Positions 39,157 to 49,471 of a DNA stretch of 64,000 nt are shown here, in pieces. Location: the NCBI GenBank assembly GCA_946811185.2, contig OX328106.1, forward strand, positions 47,752,311 to 47,816,310, read 5' to 3'. A program made the translations under genes and the position numbers. Source of the stretch: Hippopus hippopus (Eukaryota; Mollusca; Bivalvia; Cardiida; Cardiidae). The notes below the pieces were generated by a model. That model saw only the letters and a program-made list of their open reading frames with translations, made no database searches and was not told where the DNA came from. Position 1 is the stretch's first letter, and each line of letters opens with the position of its first letter.

Positions 39157-39384
39157 GTAACCAAACGATAAGACTTTACACTGGTCCAATTTGAAAGCAT
39201 TTGCAGACAACAAGATAACGTGACACAAAAATTGAAATCGGTTTTGGGACGCCGGATAAAAAACACTGTGGTAAAAGGAGAAATGCTGGTTACCAGCATT
39301 TCTCCCTTTTCCTTAATGTTTTCAAAAGCTTACTTGCTCAGGGTTGTTAAAAGTCGGGATTTCGTGGTAAAGGGTTTAAACAAT
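39157..39384 (+). mobile_element. MITE family 1 copy
   Basis: Flank AATTTGAAAGCATTTGCAGA, palindrome GGAGAAATGCTGGTTACCAG with a one-base deletion in each arm (about 39279-39309), and right end TTTCGTGGTAAAGGGTTTAA. Confidence 0.75.
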
Positions 39385-39465
39385 GTGGCAAAGAGACATT
39401 ATTTGTTAAAAGCAATCTCTCCTTTTTCCGACATAAGCATATGTTTTCATGTTCTTAATTTTAAC

Positions 39466-39727
39466 TGAGCGACCCTCTGGGAAAAGGAGGTATAACGCGT
39501 CTCCTTGATGCATTATATCAAGCAAGTCATCATATAATTATGGATCCATAAAATACATTTTGTCATACAACCGGCCATATACTGATGTAGACTGGCCTTT
39601 AGACATGTAGAAAATTGACCAACAGCAAAAAGTTTCGACCCAGGTCAGCCTGCGCGGACTGCGCAGGCTGACCTGGGTCGATACATTTTGCATATGCATT
39701 TCAACACCTTTTCACATAGCATGGCTT
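39466..39727 (+). mobile_element. MITE family 3 copy
   Basis: Hairpin GTCAGCCTGCGCGGACTGCG / CAGGCTGACCTGGGTCGA at about 39643-39680 with the family flanks GATGCATTATATCAAGCAAG and TTTCACATAGCATGGCT. Confidence 0.75.
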
Positions 39728-39782
39728 AAGAAAATGTTCATATCCTAATCCATATTTACAAGGACGATTTCTAAGTCCTCTC

Positions 39783-39960
39783 GTGCAAGTTTTTGATAAC
39801 TTTTTGCAAGAAAACAAAATTTTAGGCTTATCAAAATTCAAAGTATTTGAAGATGATAGATTAAATGTGACTAAAAATGTTGTATTTGTCTTTCAAAGGG
39901 TAGAAAACATACTTGTAGCAGCATTTTCTTCTTGTACCACGATTTTTTCTTTTTTTTTTT
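39783..39960 (+). mobile_element. MITE family 1 half copy
   Basis: Left flank phrases (CAAAATTTTAGGCTTATCAA; GGGTAGAAAACATACTTG) and one arm of the palindrome (GCAGCATTTTCTTCTTG). The remainder is lost. Confidence 0.5.
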
Positions 39961-40821
39961 TTTGTCAGAGAAATGAATTAAGGACATTCTCAGCAAAAAT
40001 AAAGAGAAAAAATCCAAATACTGCTATTTCTGGGTTGTTTTTTGGCCTGCAAATATCACAAAACGACGGAAAAACAGATCAAAATGGACCGCACGCTCTT
40101 TTCAATATTATCCTCCTTTATACTGTCCGTGAAAAATTTATTACAGGACCGCAATGGCCCGGTTGAGCTTGATACCGGGCCATACACGGACCAGAGAAAT
40201 GAATTGGGTCACAATTAGGCGAATTAAAAAAATCCAAAATTTTGTGATTTTAGGGGTGTTTTTGGCTTAAATACCAGACAATGAAGGACAGTATAGGTCC
40301 TAGGGCAGATCGCATGTTATTTGCTGTAGTATTTTGACTTACATATCCGTAAACACATCTATATAGGGTGTCATGGCCCAATTAAGCTCGACTCCTGGCC
40401 ATGAGCAGAACCGCCACCTGGAGCCTATAAGTTATCGTATTGATTAAACTGTATTAATGGTATTGTTTATTTCAGCACCACGGGCCAAAACAGGGACTTA
40501 AATTTGCAAAGGGCATTGGTGAAGATCGTTCTACACAGAACGTGTGGTCTGATCATACATCTGTATAGTCTATTTATTTAGTCAAACCTATCAGATAAGA
40601 CCTTTGCTGCCCAATTTCTTGTATATTTCACACATATTCTTGTCTTTTATATTAGACGTTAAAACCAATTTCTACTGATTGAGCCCTTTTTACGGTTGAA
40701 CATAACTGTTAGCTGCAATATACAGGTATATTTGTTGGATTTATTTACGTTATTGCGATCATATCAACAAACCATTCCATTATGGTTCAAGTTCTTAATA
40801 AATTATATGACCAAGCTTCTT
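39961..40821. other. Non-coding, no gene seen
   Basis: A repeated phrase about a gaccg/ccgggcca motif (40140-40200, 40375-40400) hints at an old dispersed repeat. No supported ORF. Confidence 0.35.
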
Positions 40822-41050
40822 AGCCCGTATTCACCAACCATTCGTAAGAACACTCTTTGTCTAAATCTCCAAGATTTTCTAAATTTGAAAGTAACGTAAC
40901 GTTTGATTAGCCAGACCAAATTTGAATGTAATATAACTTCTGATTGGCGTAATCAAATGGTTTAGCATACAGACGTTACGTTACTTTCAAATACAGAAAT
41001 TTCTGGAGAATAAGACTGAAAACGTTCATAGGAATGGCTGATGAATATAG
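40822..41050. mobile_element. MITE family 5 copy, complete
   Basis: Ends CGTATTCACCAACCATTCGT and its loosely matching inverse near 41017-41050. Inner inverted repeats TTTGAAAGTAACGTAACGT and ACGTTACGTTACTTTCAAA (about 40883-40901 and 40973-40991). Confidence 0.65.
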
Positions 41051-41120
41051 TCTCAGCCAATAAGACAGTTACGCTTTGAACTAAGAATTATCATCACATG
41101 AAGAACAGTTGATAAATAAT

Positions 41121-41335
41121 TGGCCTGCAACACGCAAAAAGGGACATTCGGACATTTGCGTAAAGTGTCATCCCGCATCAGCCTGCGCATTCCGCGCAGG
41201 CTAATCCGAGATGACACTTTCCGTTCTTATGCAATTTTCTCTTTCGCGCATGTCTACTGTAGTACAAAATCGAATGTAGTCGTAAAGTGTCGATTCGGAT
41301 TAGTCTGCGCGGACTAAAATATCTGATACATGTAC
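41121..41335 (+). mobile_element. MITE family 4 copy, right end lost
   Basis: Starts GGCCTGCAACACGCAAAAAG. Hairpin GCCTGCGCATTCCGCGCAGG at about 41182-41201. Most of the second hairpin and the right TIR are missing. Confidence 0.7.
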
Positions 41336-41612
41336 AATATATATACTATGTGCAATTTCTATTCTACACATGAACTAAGCACATTAGACCGGCATGAAGT
41401 AGTCGGAATGTGATTTAAACTTCTAACACGCAGATTGTCCAATTTCTAGTTTAAAAGAACACCCGATCCAAACTGATTGTGTCAAGAACGATAACTTTGA
41501 TTCCTTTTCGGCAATCAAACGTGGGACTAAACTCATTTTGTTGGTAAAAGTTGACTTACACCAACGAGACTGTCTCCCTCCAACGTGCGAAATGATGTGA
41601 TCACGCATTGTT

Positions 41613-42746
41613 TCAGACAGCTGTCCCATTTTCTTGTATATTTACATCTTTTCCCGCGGTGCCATTCTTGGCTATAATTAGGTTTACTTTAGCCCATCGC
41701 GGTAATTCCATCTGAGAAAAACAACTACAGAACGTATTAACGAAGCTGTCTCGGAACTGTTTTGACATCGAGCAATAAAGCACGAAGTTAATTGCGTTAT
41801 TCAACAGTGCAACTATATCGAGGAAATCTCCGATGGGTTCGTAGAGTTCTGTATACAGCGTGTCCATAAAGATCATCAACAGGGTCATTATGCCTTGTGG
41901 TAACTCGGTAATTAAGAATAGTATCACGACAGCCAACAACATGGCGGTGGTGCGCAGGTGCTCGTGATGCTTCTCGACGTCATCATTGCGCATGCCCTGA
42001 GTTTTCAAATGGACGTGACGTTTGTGGGCCTTGTGTAATGCTGTAATAAGTAACACTGTTAAAACAGTTAGTAAGAAACACGGGACAAGTTTTATTAAAA
42101 TCGACTGAACCCAATAGTTTAGATCGAACACAACTTTAAATCCACCATCGTTTCGGTAGGTGTAGGTGTACACTGTTTTATTCGTCGTTTCGTTTGGCAC
42201 GGAAGTCCATTTGTTAGATATATAGTTTGGTATACATACAAATACAGCAGATATATATACTGTGAGGATGACCATTTTGGCGTGTCGCATGCTACAGTAA
42301 ACGTTCCCCTTGTGCGGAAAGAAAATGTATAAGAAACGGAAAATGGCCAACATGATTGTCAGCCATATAGACACTGAGTGTAATGTAATACTAAAATTGG
42401 CATGAAACAGTAGGTATATTATCCAGCCGTATGAGTAACTGTGTAGAAAATCAAGCTCTCTGTCTTTGAACACGTAAAACTTGAGAGCAAATGGCACATA
42501 TTCTAACATAGTGCATAAATCAGCAACAGCCAACCAGAGCAGAATGATATTGGTGGAGGTCTGCATATGTTTCTTGTTCAAGATGACGATATTTGCGATG
42601 TTTGCCATGATACCAAAGCAACACACCACCACGCTGATATATCCGTGGACCTCGGCATAGTCCCGCTGAAAGGCAGTTAGTCTTTGATAGGTCTCGTAAC
42701 TTAGATACTGAATATCTCTGTGATCGGAGGAGTTCAATCCAGCCAT
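41613..42746 (-). CDS. Rhodopsin-like neuropeptide GPCR (DMSR/FMRFamide-receptor type)
   Basis: 377 codons in one exon. Seven hydrophobic segments are visible: VVVCCFGIMANIANIVILN (TM1), NIILLWLAVADLCTMLEYVP (TM2, with the conserved LAVAD), about 107-140 (TM3), VILTVYISAVFVCIPNYI (TM4), ILIKLVPCFLLTVLTVLLIT (TM5), LLAVVILFLITELPQGIMTL (TM6) and about 306-330 (TM7). The HLRTTAMLLAVVILFLITELPQG region and NNAINFVLYCSMSKQFR recall invertebrate dmsr/myosuppressin-type receptors. The DRY position reads FRF and NPxxY reads NNAINFVLY. N-glycosylation sites lie in the N-terminus (NSS) and ECL2 (NET, NKT). The C-terminal CSC may be palmitoylated. A TTTTTAG acceptor-like site lies about 25 bp before the ATG, so a 5' non-coding exon is possible. 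Ligand unknown. Confidence 0.88.
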   Translation of the reverse strand: MAGLNSSDHRDIQYLSYETYQRLTAFQRDYAEVHGYISVVVCCFGIMANIANIVILNKKHMQTSTNIILLWLAVADLCTMLEYVPFALKFYVFKDRELDFLHSYSYGWIIYLLFHANFSITLHSVSIWLTIMLAIFRFLYIFFPHKGNVYCSMRHAKMVILTVYISAVFVCIPNYISNKWTSVPNETTNKTVYTYTYRNDGGFKVVFDLNYWVQSILIKLVPCFLLTVLTVLLITALHKAHKRHVHLKTQGMRNDDVEKHHEHLRTTAMLLAVVILFLITELPQGIMTLLMIFMDTLYTELYEPIGDFLDIVALLNNAINFVLYCSMSKQFRDSFVNTFCSCFSQMELPRWAKVNLIIAKNGTAGKDVNIQENGTAV

Positions 42747-43523
42747 CTTCGGTCTATAGTATTTCGATATCCTAAAAATTTACAGCCTAAGACCGAACTG
42801 CACTGTTCCAAAAATTAGTAAAATTCGACCGAAGAACTCGAATCACCCAGACAGTAGGGCACGCGATATTTACGATCTGAATTCTTTCTCAATTAATTTG
42901 CTGATGCAATTAAACTGAACAAAAAAGTCTGACAAGGAAGAAACTCGTTATGATCAAGTTGTTTTCGTTAATGAATGTATTCTAAATCCTCCCGGGTAAT
43001 CCATTAATCTTTGAAAAAAATTCTTCTATTAATCACCGTTGATCACACACTTATAGTTAAAAACAAATGTAATTTGGGAGGCGGTGTTCCTCGTTTCTCC
43101 TACTTGTTCCGTGTCGTGTAAACGAGGCACGGACGTTCTCCTGGAAACTCTATTTGTCATGCGATCCCGGGGGACTTTCCGATAACGACTTTCTCCAGAT
43201 TCAAGTCTATGAATTCTGTCGTTTGTATCAAGTATGAGTGCTATAAAGATAGTCAGGAATTTGTCGAATTAGTGACGGAATACTGCTAAGCTTAGACGTG
43301 TGGAAAGCTTCGTCGTTATACGTCTTTCCTTGTCCTGAAATGAGAAAGAAAGATCTATCTTTACACGTTAACTGCAAGATACAAATGACGCTGTCTTTCT
43401 CGGTTTGTTATTATAAGACCCTCAGAGATAAAATGAGTACTACACGGCAAAATCTTACACTCATCCAAACTGAAAGCGTTCGCATACATCAAATTAAATG
43501 AAGCTAAGAGATTTGTCTTTAAA
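42747..43523. other. GPCR upstream region, non-coding
   Basis: The likely 5' UTR and promoter side of the receptor gene. A TTTTTAG/GAT acceptor-like site (minus strand, about 42768-42777) lies upstream of the ATG. No other gene supported. Confidence 0.45.
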
Positions 43524-43747
43524 TATTTACCACACGACAAAAATTTAGGCTTGCCCAAATTGAGAACATTTGCAGACGACAAATTGAATGTGGCTCAAAT
43601 GATAGAATTTGTCTTTGATAAGGTAGAAAACATCGTGAGAAAAGGAGAAAATGCTGGTTACTAGCATTTTCCCCTTTTCACACGATGTTTTCAAAAGGCA
43701 TCTTCCTCAGGCTCTTTAAAACTCGTGATTGTGTAGTACATGGTCAA
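43524..43747 (+). mobile_element. MITE family 1 copy
   Basis: Begins TTACCACACGACAAAAATTT. Palindrome GGAGAAAATGCTGGTTACTA with mirror at about 43644-43680. The right end is diverged (GTGTAGTACATGG). Confidence 0.75.
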
Positions 43748-43873
43748 GGTCGATAACATTTTGGGAAAAGCAGAAAACGCTAATCACCAGCATTTTTTTC
43801 ATTTTCCCAGAATGCTTTCAAAAACCTTCTACTTAAGAATCGTTAAAACACGGGATTGTATGATATAGGGTTA
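43748..43873 (+). mobile_element. MITE family 1 copy, left part lost
   Basis: GATAACATTTTGGGAAAAGC, a decayed palindrome (about 43763-43808), and a right part ending GATATAGGGTTAA. Confidence 0.6.
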
Positions 43874-44001
43874 ATCAAGGTTGTTTTGATTCGCTAGCTT
43901 ACAAAATATCAGGCAGTGTAGATCAAAGATCAGACCCAACAAAACTCGCTGCATAATCTCAACCTACACATGCTACACGAAGATGTTTTAAACGTCGTCT
44001 A

Positions 44002-44150
44002 CCGCTTTTTTAACCAGCATTTTCTCCTTTTCCAAGATCTTTTCTACTATTTCAAGGACAATCTTTGAGCTACACTGAGTTTTTCGCCTGCAAATGCTTT
44101 TAATTTTGACAAATCTTAATGTTTATCGTTTGTTAATGAGTACGGTTAGA
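44002..44150 (-). mobile_element. MITE family 1 half copy
   Basis: AACCAGCATTTTCTCCTTTT then GCCTGCAAATGCTTTTAATT and a right end near TTATCGTTTGTTAATG, all in reverse orientation. Confidence 0.5.
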
Positions 44151-44493
44151 CTAAAGTGAACGCTAGAACGTCGATTCTAAACTTAGTCAGTATAAGTGTA
44201 CAACCTCAAATTGCAGCGAAACGCTTCTCCTAAAACTCTCTCCTGGTAGTAAATATCAGCTTTTCACGGCTGAAAGTAATGTATTCCTGTATTCCTTTGT
44301 GTCTCAGAAAATCTTGAAATTTGAAACAAAAGTGTCTATGTCCAATTATTCACTGCAAGATCACGTATTTAATCCTTGGACAGTTGCTGAAAACATGCAA
44401 CCAGCATTTTTGTCCTTTTCCTTTATTGTTTTCAACCCTCTAAAAGCACAAATCCCATAATTCTAATAGCATAAAATGTAATCTACAAATGGG
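44151..44493. other. Non-coding; MITE-1 fragment at 44398-44445
   Basis: A short MITE-1 fragment (CCAGCATTTTTGTCCTTTTC) is visible. No gene. Confidence 0.45.
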
Positions 44494-44752
44494 CAGTGCT
44501 CTGGCTAATGAAGGTTCGATTCATCTCCATGATGCATTAAACCAAACATGTCGTCATATAGTTATGGATCCATAATATCCATTTTGTCTAACAAACAGCT
44601 AAACCATGAGGTACACTGGTCATTTGAAATGCAGAAAATTTACCAACAGCAAAAGGTTTCGGCCCAGGTCAGCCTGCGCGGATAGCGTAGGCTGATCTGA
44701 ATCGATACTTTTTGCAAATGCATTAAACTGCCTTTTCACATAGCATGGCTCA
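44494..44752 (+). mobile_element. MITE family 3 copy
   Basis: Starts GTGCTCTGGCTAATGAAGG and ends CCTTTTCACATAGCATGGCT. Internal hairpin GTCAGCCTGCGCGGATAGCG at about 44669-44688. Confidence 0.75.
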
Positions 44753-44789
44753 GATGCTTCAACCAAACCGTGATGTCGAAAGTTTTATC

Positions 44790-44965
44790 GCTTAGTAAAC
44801 AGTTACGACGTTGGACTTGTGATCAAAAAATCATGAGATCCATTCTGGCTGTCGGCGTTGGTCAAGCGGAATGTCCTTGGGCAAGACACTTCATAACATG
44901 AGTACAGAACTGGCGAATCTTAGAACAAGCCATCATCGTGATCGGACAAACGTTATAACATATGT
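44790..44965 (+). mobile_element. tRNA-derived SINE, probable
   Basis: A tRNA-like head (CGTTGGACTTGTGATCAAAA then ATCATGAGATCCA) is followed by TGTCCTTGGGCAAGACACTT, a conserved body phrase of many invertebrate SINEs (recollection). No poly-A tail is obvious. Confidence 0.5.
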
Positions 44966-45029
44966 TGAATACGACGTGATTCGTCACTCAAGCAAACACA
45001 ATTGACAAGAAATAGGGTATTTCTGTATT

Positions 45030-45258
45030 TTAACCCTTTACCACACGGCAAAATTTAAGACCTATCCAAATTGAAAGCATTTGCAGACGACAATTTCATA
45101 GTGGCTCAAATGACGCAACTTTTTTTTGATAGGGTAGAAAACTTTGTGGGAAAAGGAGAAAATGCTGGTTACCAGCATTTTCTCCTTTTCCCACAATGTT
45201 TTCAAAAGGCCTCTTCTTCAGGGGCGTTAAAAGGCGTCATTGTGTGGTAAAGGGTTAA
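45030..45258 (+). mobile_element. MITE family 1, reference full-length copy with TTAA sites
   Basis: TTAA (45030-45033) then CCCTTTACCACAC. The other end is GTGTGGTAAAGGG then TTAA (45255-45258). These are perfect 13-bp terminal inverted repeats with TTAA duplication, as in piggyBac-mobilised MITEs. The central perfect palindrome GGGAAAAGGAGAAAATGCTG and mirror runs about 45148-45191. Length is 221 bp without duplications. No coding capacity. Confidence 0.9.
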
Positions 45259-45664
45259 GTATGTCTAATGGATGAATTAAGGGTGTCATTATCTATGAGG
45301 AATTGGGGAAATGTCAGGCAATGTATTTAAAAGTCACTGAAACACATGATACACAAGAAATATCTATAAAAAAGATAGAAGGCGTAAATTTTCCTAACAA
45401 TAGGCAGGGGCCCTTAGAATAAACATGTTTACATTTTTTACTACAGGGACCCTTGGAATAAACATGTCTACATTTTTTACCAATCACAAATTTCTATTCA
45501 TTCATATATTATCAGTTACAAAAAGTAGGTCAAAAACCAGCACATTCCGCTACGCCGAAAAAAGAACTGTCATACAAGAAGCAGAATTAGAAAAAGAGCA
45601 GAAGTCGAGGACGGAATTGACCATACAGTAATTGCAACAAACTGAATTAGTATTTTAAGAAACT
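45259..45664. other. Non-coding; short direct duplication
   Basis: A roughly 38-bp phrase (GGAATAAACATGTCTACATT type) occurs twice at about 45410-45447 and 45448-45484. The 68-codon ORF across it has no recognised domain. Confidence 0.4.
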
Positions 45665-45866
45665 ATCTTAACTCTTAACCAAAAGGCATTTGCAGACGAC
45701 AAAATAAATGTGACTCAAACATTGAAACTTGTTTTTGGAAGGGTAGAAAACATTGTTGGAAAAGGAGAAAATGCCGGGTACCAGCATCTTCTCCTTTTCC
45801 CACAATGTTTTCAAAAGCCTTCTTCTCAGGGTCGTTAAAAGGCGGATTGTGTGGTAAAGGGTTATC
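45665..45866 (+). mobile_element. MITE family 1 copy
   Basis: GGCATTTGCAGACGACAAAA, palindrome GGAGAAAATGCCGGGTACCA with mirror (about 45761-45800), and GTGTGGTAAAGGGTTA at the right end. The left terminus is lost. Confidence 0.75.
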
Positions 45867-45931
45867 TCGTTACATCTTGAAACAATTTTGCAGCAAAGGA
45901 GATTGAAAACATCATTTAAGTCTAGCAGACC

Positions 45932-46140
45932 AGACGACAAACTTTCACACATATCCAGATTCAAAGCATTTGCAGACGACAAATCAAATATGGCTGACAT
46001 GACAGGTTTTGTCTTTGACATGTTAGAAAACATTGTAGGAATAGGACAAAATGCTGATTATAAGCATAGTATCCTTTTCCCAAAATGTTTTCAAAAGTCT
46101 TTTCCTTCGGGTCGATAAAAACTCGATAGTGTGATAAACA
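45932..46140 (+). mobile_element. MITE family 1 copy, diverged
   Basis: GACGACAAACTTTCACACAT and CAAAGCATTTGCAGACGACA on the left. The palindrome is decayed (GGACAAAATGCTGATTATAA). The right end is GTGTGATAAACAG. Confidence 0.65.
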
Positions 46141-46297
46141 GAGTAGGTATATTCAATACGAATGGAGGTCTTATACTTGGAAATATGTGGAAAACTTTCT
46201 AGTAAAACGAGAAATTCATCGTTATGAAAAAAATGTGCTTTTGCTGTACGGTTATTAAAATGAGTCAAAGAAATATTTACGTCTAGATTTCGTCAGA

Positions 46298-46407
46298 CAG
46301 ATAGATAGATAGATAGATAGATAGAAATTGAGAGAGAGAGAGAGAGACAAACAGACAGACAGACAAAGGAGGAAGGGAGAGCGAAACCAGACAGAAAGCT
46401 AAGAGAA

Positions 46408-46475
<68 letters not shown>
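46298..46475. repeat. GATA and GA/GACA microsatellites
   Basis: (GATA)n at about 46302-46324 followed by (GA)n and (GACA)n blocks. They create spurious Leu/Ser-rich ORFs on the minus strand. Confidence 0.9.
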
Positions 46476-46485
<10 letters not shown>

Positions 46486-47072
46486 GGGGGGGAGGGGGAC
46501 AGGGAAACCAGACAGAAAGCTGAGAGAGATACAGGCAGACAGACGGAAAGACAGACAATCAGACAAAGACAGAACAAACAAATGAGAGAAACCGAGAGCA
46601 AGAGAGCCTGCCTGTGACATGATTCTAAACAAATAAACAAACCCACAATCACATTCGTCCCTGATATCGTTCGATACATTTCATAAAAAAAGAAATACCT
46701 ATTACAGAGACCGTGGGCGTTTTGGTGTCGCAAATTAGGACGGCAGAATGATGGATGATCCCTGGACCTTTAACAAGAACATGAATTTTGTTAACATATA
46801 CCGCAGAAATACGATATTTCTGTCGTCTTGCAGCACACCGCTTTTGAAAACATTGAGGCAAAAGGAGAAATTGCTCGTAACGAGCAGTTTCTTCTTTTGC
46901 CACTATGTTTTCACATGTGGGTTTTTGTTTTATCGCACCATGAGTTGTTTTGGTAAACTATACATTTAAAGTCTTATGTTGCATTTTTTTTTTTACGGAA
47001 AGTATTGAGATAGCCATCAGAGTGCTATTAGAGTGCTACTGGTATTTTCAGTTGGTGACCATGACCTTGGCT
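46476..47072. other. Non-coding; MITE-1-like palindrome at about 46840-46920
   Basis: A variant palindrome AAAGGAGAAATTGCTCGTAA with mirror (46861-46898), flanked by TTTTGAAAACATTGAGGC, is a divergent relative of MITE family 1. No gene. Confidence 0.5.
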
Positions 47073-47523
47073 CGTATTAACCAACCATTCTAAATAGCGG
47101 TCTTAGTCTTACTATAAATTTAGGAGGGAAGACAATTTCTGATTGGCCAAACCATTTGAAAATACACAATTTAAAAATGTTTACTCTGTCTTCAATATTT
47201 CGGCTAATGCCTTTTTCCAAGAAATTTGCAATGAAATGAATGCCTTTTACATTTTGTGGCAATTTTCACACCGCCATATTTATATTCTTTAAATTTAATT
47301 TAAGATTTTAAATTAATAAGTATTGTGGTGTGAAAATTGTCACAAAATGTAGAAGGCATTCATTTCACTGTAAATTTCTTGAAAAAGGCACTAGCCGATA
47401 TACTGAAGACAGAGCAAACATTTTTAAATTGTGTATAATTCATTCCCTAAGGAATATTAGGTGGATTTAACATTTGAAAATAATTCTAAGAACGTTCTTA
47501 AGTATGGTATGTAAATACGGGCC
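47073..47523. mobile_element. MITE family 5 relative with long inverted repeat
   Basis: Starts CTCGTATTAACCAACCATTC and ends near GGTATGTAAATACGGGCC. The inner inverted repeat includes AATTTAAAAATGTTTACTCT at about 47169 and its mirror at about 47413-47432. Arm length is about 120 bp. Confidence 0.65.
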
Positions 47524-47733
47524 AACGGTCAATATTTACCAACCATTCTAAATAGTCGACTTAGTGAAACTACATGTATATATTAATTTAGAATAAAACG
47601 ACAAAATTTCTGATTGGGTTTAACCATGAAGTTTAGCCAGTTAAAAAAACCGTATTTCTACGACAGTGAGGGAAACAATTCTTTAGATTTAGACTAAGAA
47701 TTTTCTTAAGAATGGTTGGAAAATATTGGCCCA
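47524..47733. mobile_element. MITE family 5 copy
   Basis: GGTCAATATTTACCAACCAT at the left and ATGGTTGGAAAATATTGGCC at the right are inverse ends. It abuts copies on both sides. Confidence 0.7.
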
Positions 47734-47963
47734 TAATCACCAACCATTCTTAAGCATTCTCTAGCTTCAGATGTCAAGACCTGTGGACACCGACCATCCT
47801 AAATTGCATTCACAGCCTTATTCTAAAGAATTGTCTAGATTTCAAAGTAACATAATTTCTGATTGGCTAAACCGTCAGGTTCAGCCAATCAGAAGTTTTG
47901 TTACTTTCTAAACTACGAATAAGACTACGAATGGAAATAAGAATGGTTGATAAAAATGGGCCT
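47734..47963. mobile_element. MITE family 5 copy
   Basis: Ends CCATAATCACCAACCATTCT and AGAATGGTTGATAAAAATGG are inverse. Inner inverted repeat AGTAACATAATTTCTGATTG and its mirror lie at about 47845-47905. Confidence 0.7.
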
Positions 47964-48519
47964 TAGACTCTAGACCTATTTTGTGTCCTTTACGAAGGAT
48001 CTCTTGACATTGGAACAGTCTAAAACAATTGACTGCGAGATAAATTGTTACACGAATACGAATAGGCTTTGACGTTTTTATCTTCTTTTTTTTTTTGTTC
48101 TCGACGTTTTCGGTACTGAAAGTCTTATTTCTGATCACAGTAGCCCGCGGCAGGAACTAAATTCCCCTATGAATAAACATGAACGAATTATCTCTTCTTT
48201 TTTCTCGCAAAATGTGCATGACCTGAAAATGTCAGACTTGTGTTGTTTTTCCTTCTCCGCTTGAACTAGATATACATGTGTATACATAATTATATCTAGA
48301 GAAAATTGTGTATCATCATCATCATCATCATCATCATTTTATTACCCTTTTAACTCGACGGTAAATATATCTTCTTTCATAAAAAGTTATTAGGTCGTCA
48401 ACGAAAATTGAAAAACTGAGCAAATCAACCAAAACAAAACAACACGTAAACAATAAAGTAAATAAACAAGTGATAAGTTGAGGTAAAAGCGTACGAATGA
48501 ACATACGAATGCATGGATG

Positions 48520-48577
<58 letters not shown>

Positions 48578-48823
48578 CAGACAGGAAAGTGTTTGGTACA
48601 TGATGATAGATAAAGAGAATGGATAGAAACAAAACCATATAACAGATACCACCTTAAATCATGATTATCAAGACAGTCGTTATATTAAACTAGAACTGTC
48701 ATAATTTGATTGTCTCTTTCCGTTGTGTAATCTTTGAGGAAGAAGTAGGGGTTCGGAAACTTTGTGAGGTATGAAGACGGGTGTTTCAATGATTTCCTTC
48801 TTGCTTATATAAATTATGTATAT
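47964..48823. other. Non-coding; ATC and GA microsatellites
   Basis: (ATC)n at about 48311-48337 and (GA)n at about 48522-48574. No supported gene; the minus-strand Leu/Ser ORFs come from the GA tract. Confidence 0.6.
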
Positions 48824-49086
48824 GAGCCATGCTTCGGCAAAGGGGTATAATGCATCTCCGTGATGCATTATAACATACCATCACATATTTATGGATCCAT
48901 GATTCGTTTAAGTGACCAAACCAAGTAAATTATGAGATAGAATGGTCCTTGCACAAGCAAAATTATTACCAAAAGCAAATAAGCTCGACATGGGTTAGCA
49001 TAGGTTAGCCTGCGCGGAAAGAGCAGGCTGACTTTTGTCGAATCTTTTTGCAGATGCATTAAACCCCCTTTTCACAGAGCATGGCG
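48824..49086 (+). mobile_element. MITE family 3 copy
   Basis: Ends GAGCCATGCTTCGGCAAAGG and CCTTTTCACAGAGCATGGC. Hairpin GGTTAGCCTGCGCGGAAAGA at about 49003-49022. Confidence 0.75.
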
Positions 49087-49471
49087 CATATAGATTTCCT
49101 TACAGCTTATATCTGCATGTATTTATGAATTTTCCATTTTGCTCTCACATGGTTTAGACTCTCAAAGCTAGTAGATATTCTATGTGCCAAAGGAAACAAG
49201 CTATTTTAAATAATAATAATAATAATAAAATCTTTATTTCTTGAAGGTTAAAACATTAAGACAGAATTTCAAGAAAAATGACCTGAAAATGGAGTCTTTT
49301 TTACAATGTTGCCTTCTCTTTCTCTCTCTCTCTCTCTTTCTCACACACACACACACCCCTCCACACACTTATCCCTACACCCACACACAAACAGATGCGA
49401 TAATAAATAAGTGGATGATGAAAGAAAATAACATGAAAATGAGTCTATAAGTCAGTGGACAGATACACAAT

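Noticed and set aside
46283..46733. Leu/Ser/Cys-rich ORFs on the minus strand
   Set aside because: Translation of GA and GACA microsatellites.
48390..48652. Leu/Ser-rich ORFs with apparent membrane segments
   Set aside because: Caused by the (GA)n tract at 48522-48574.
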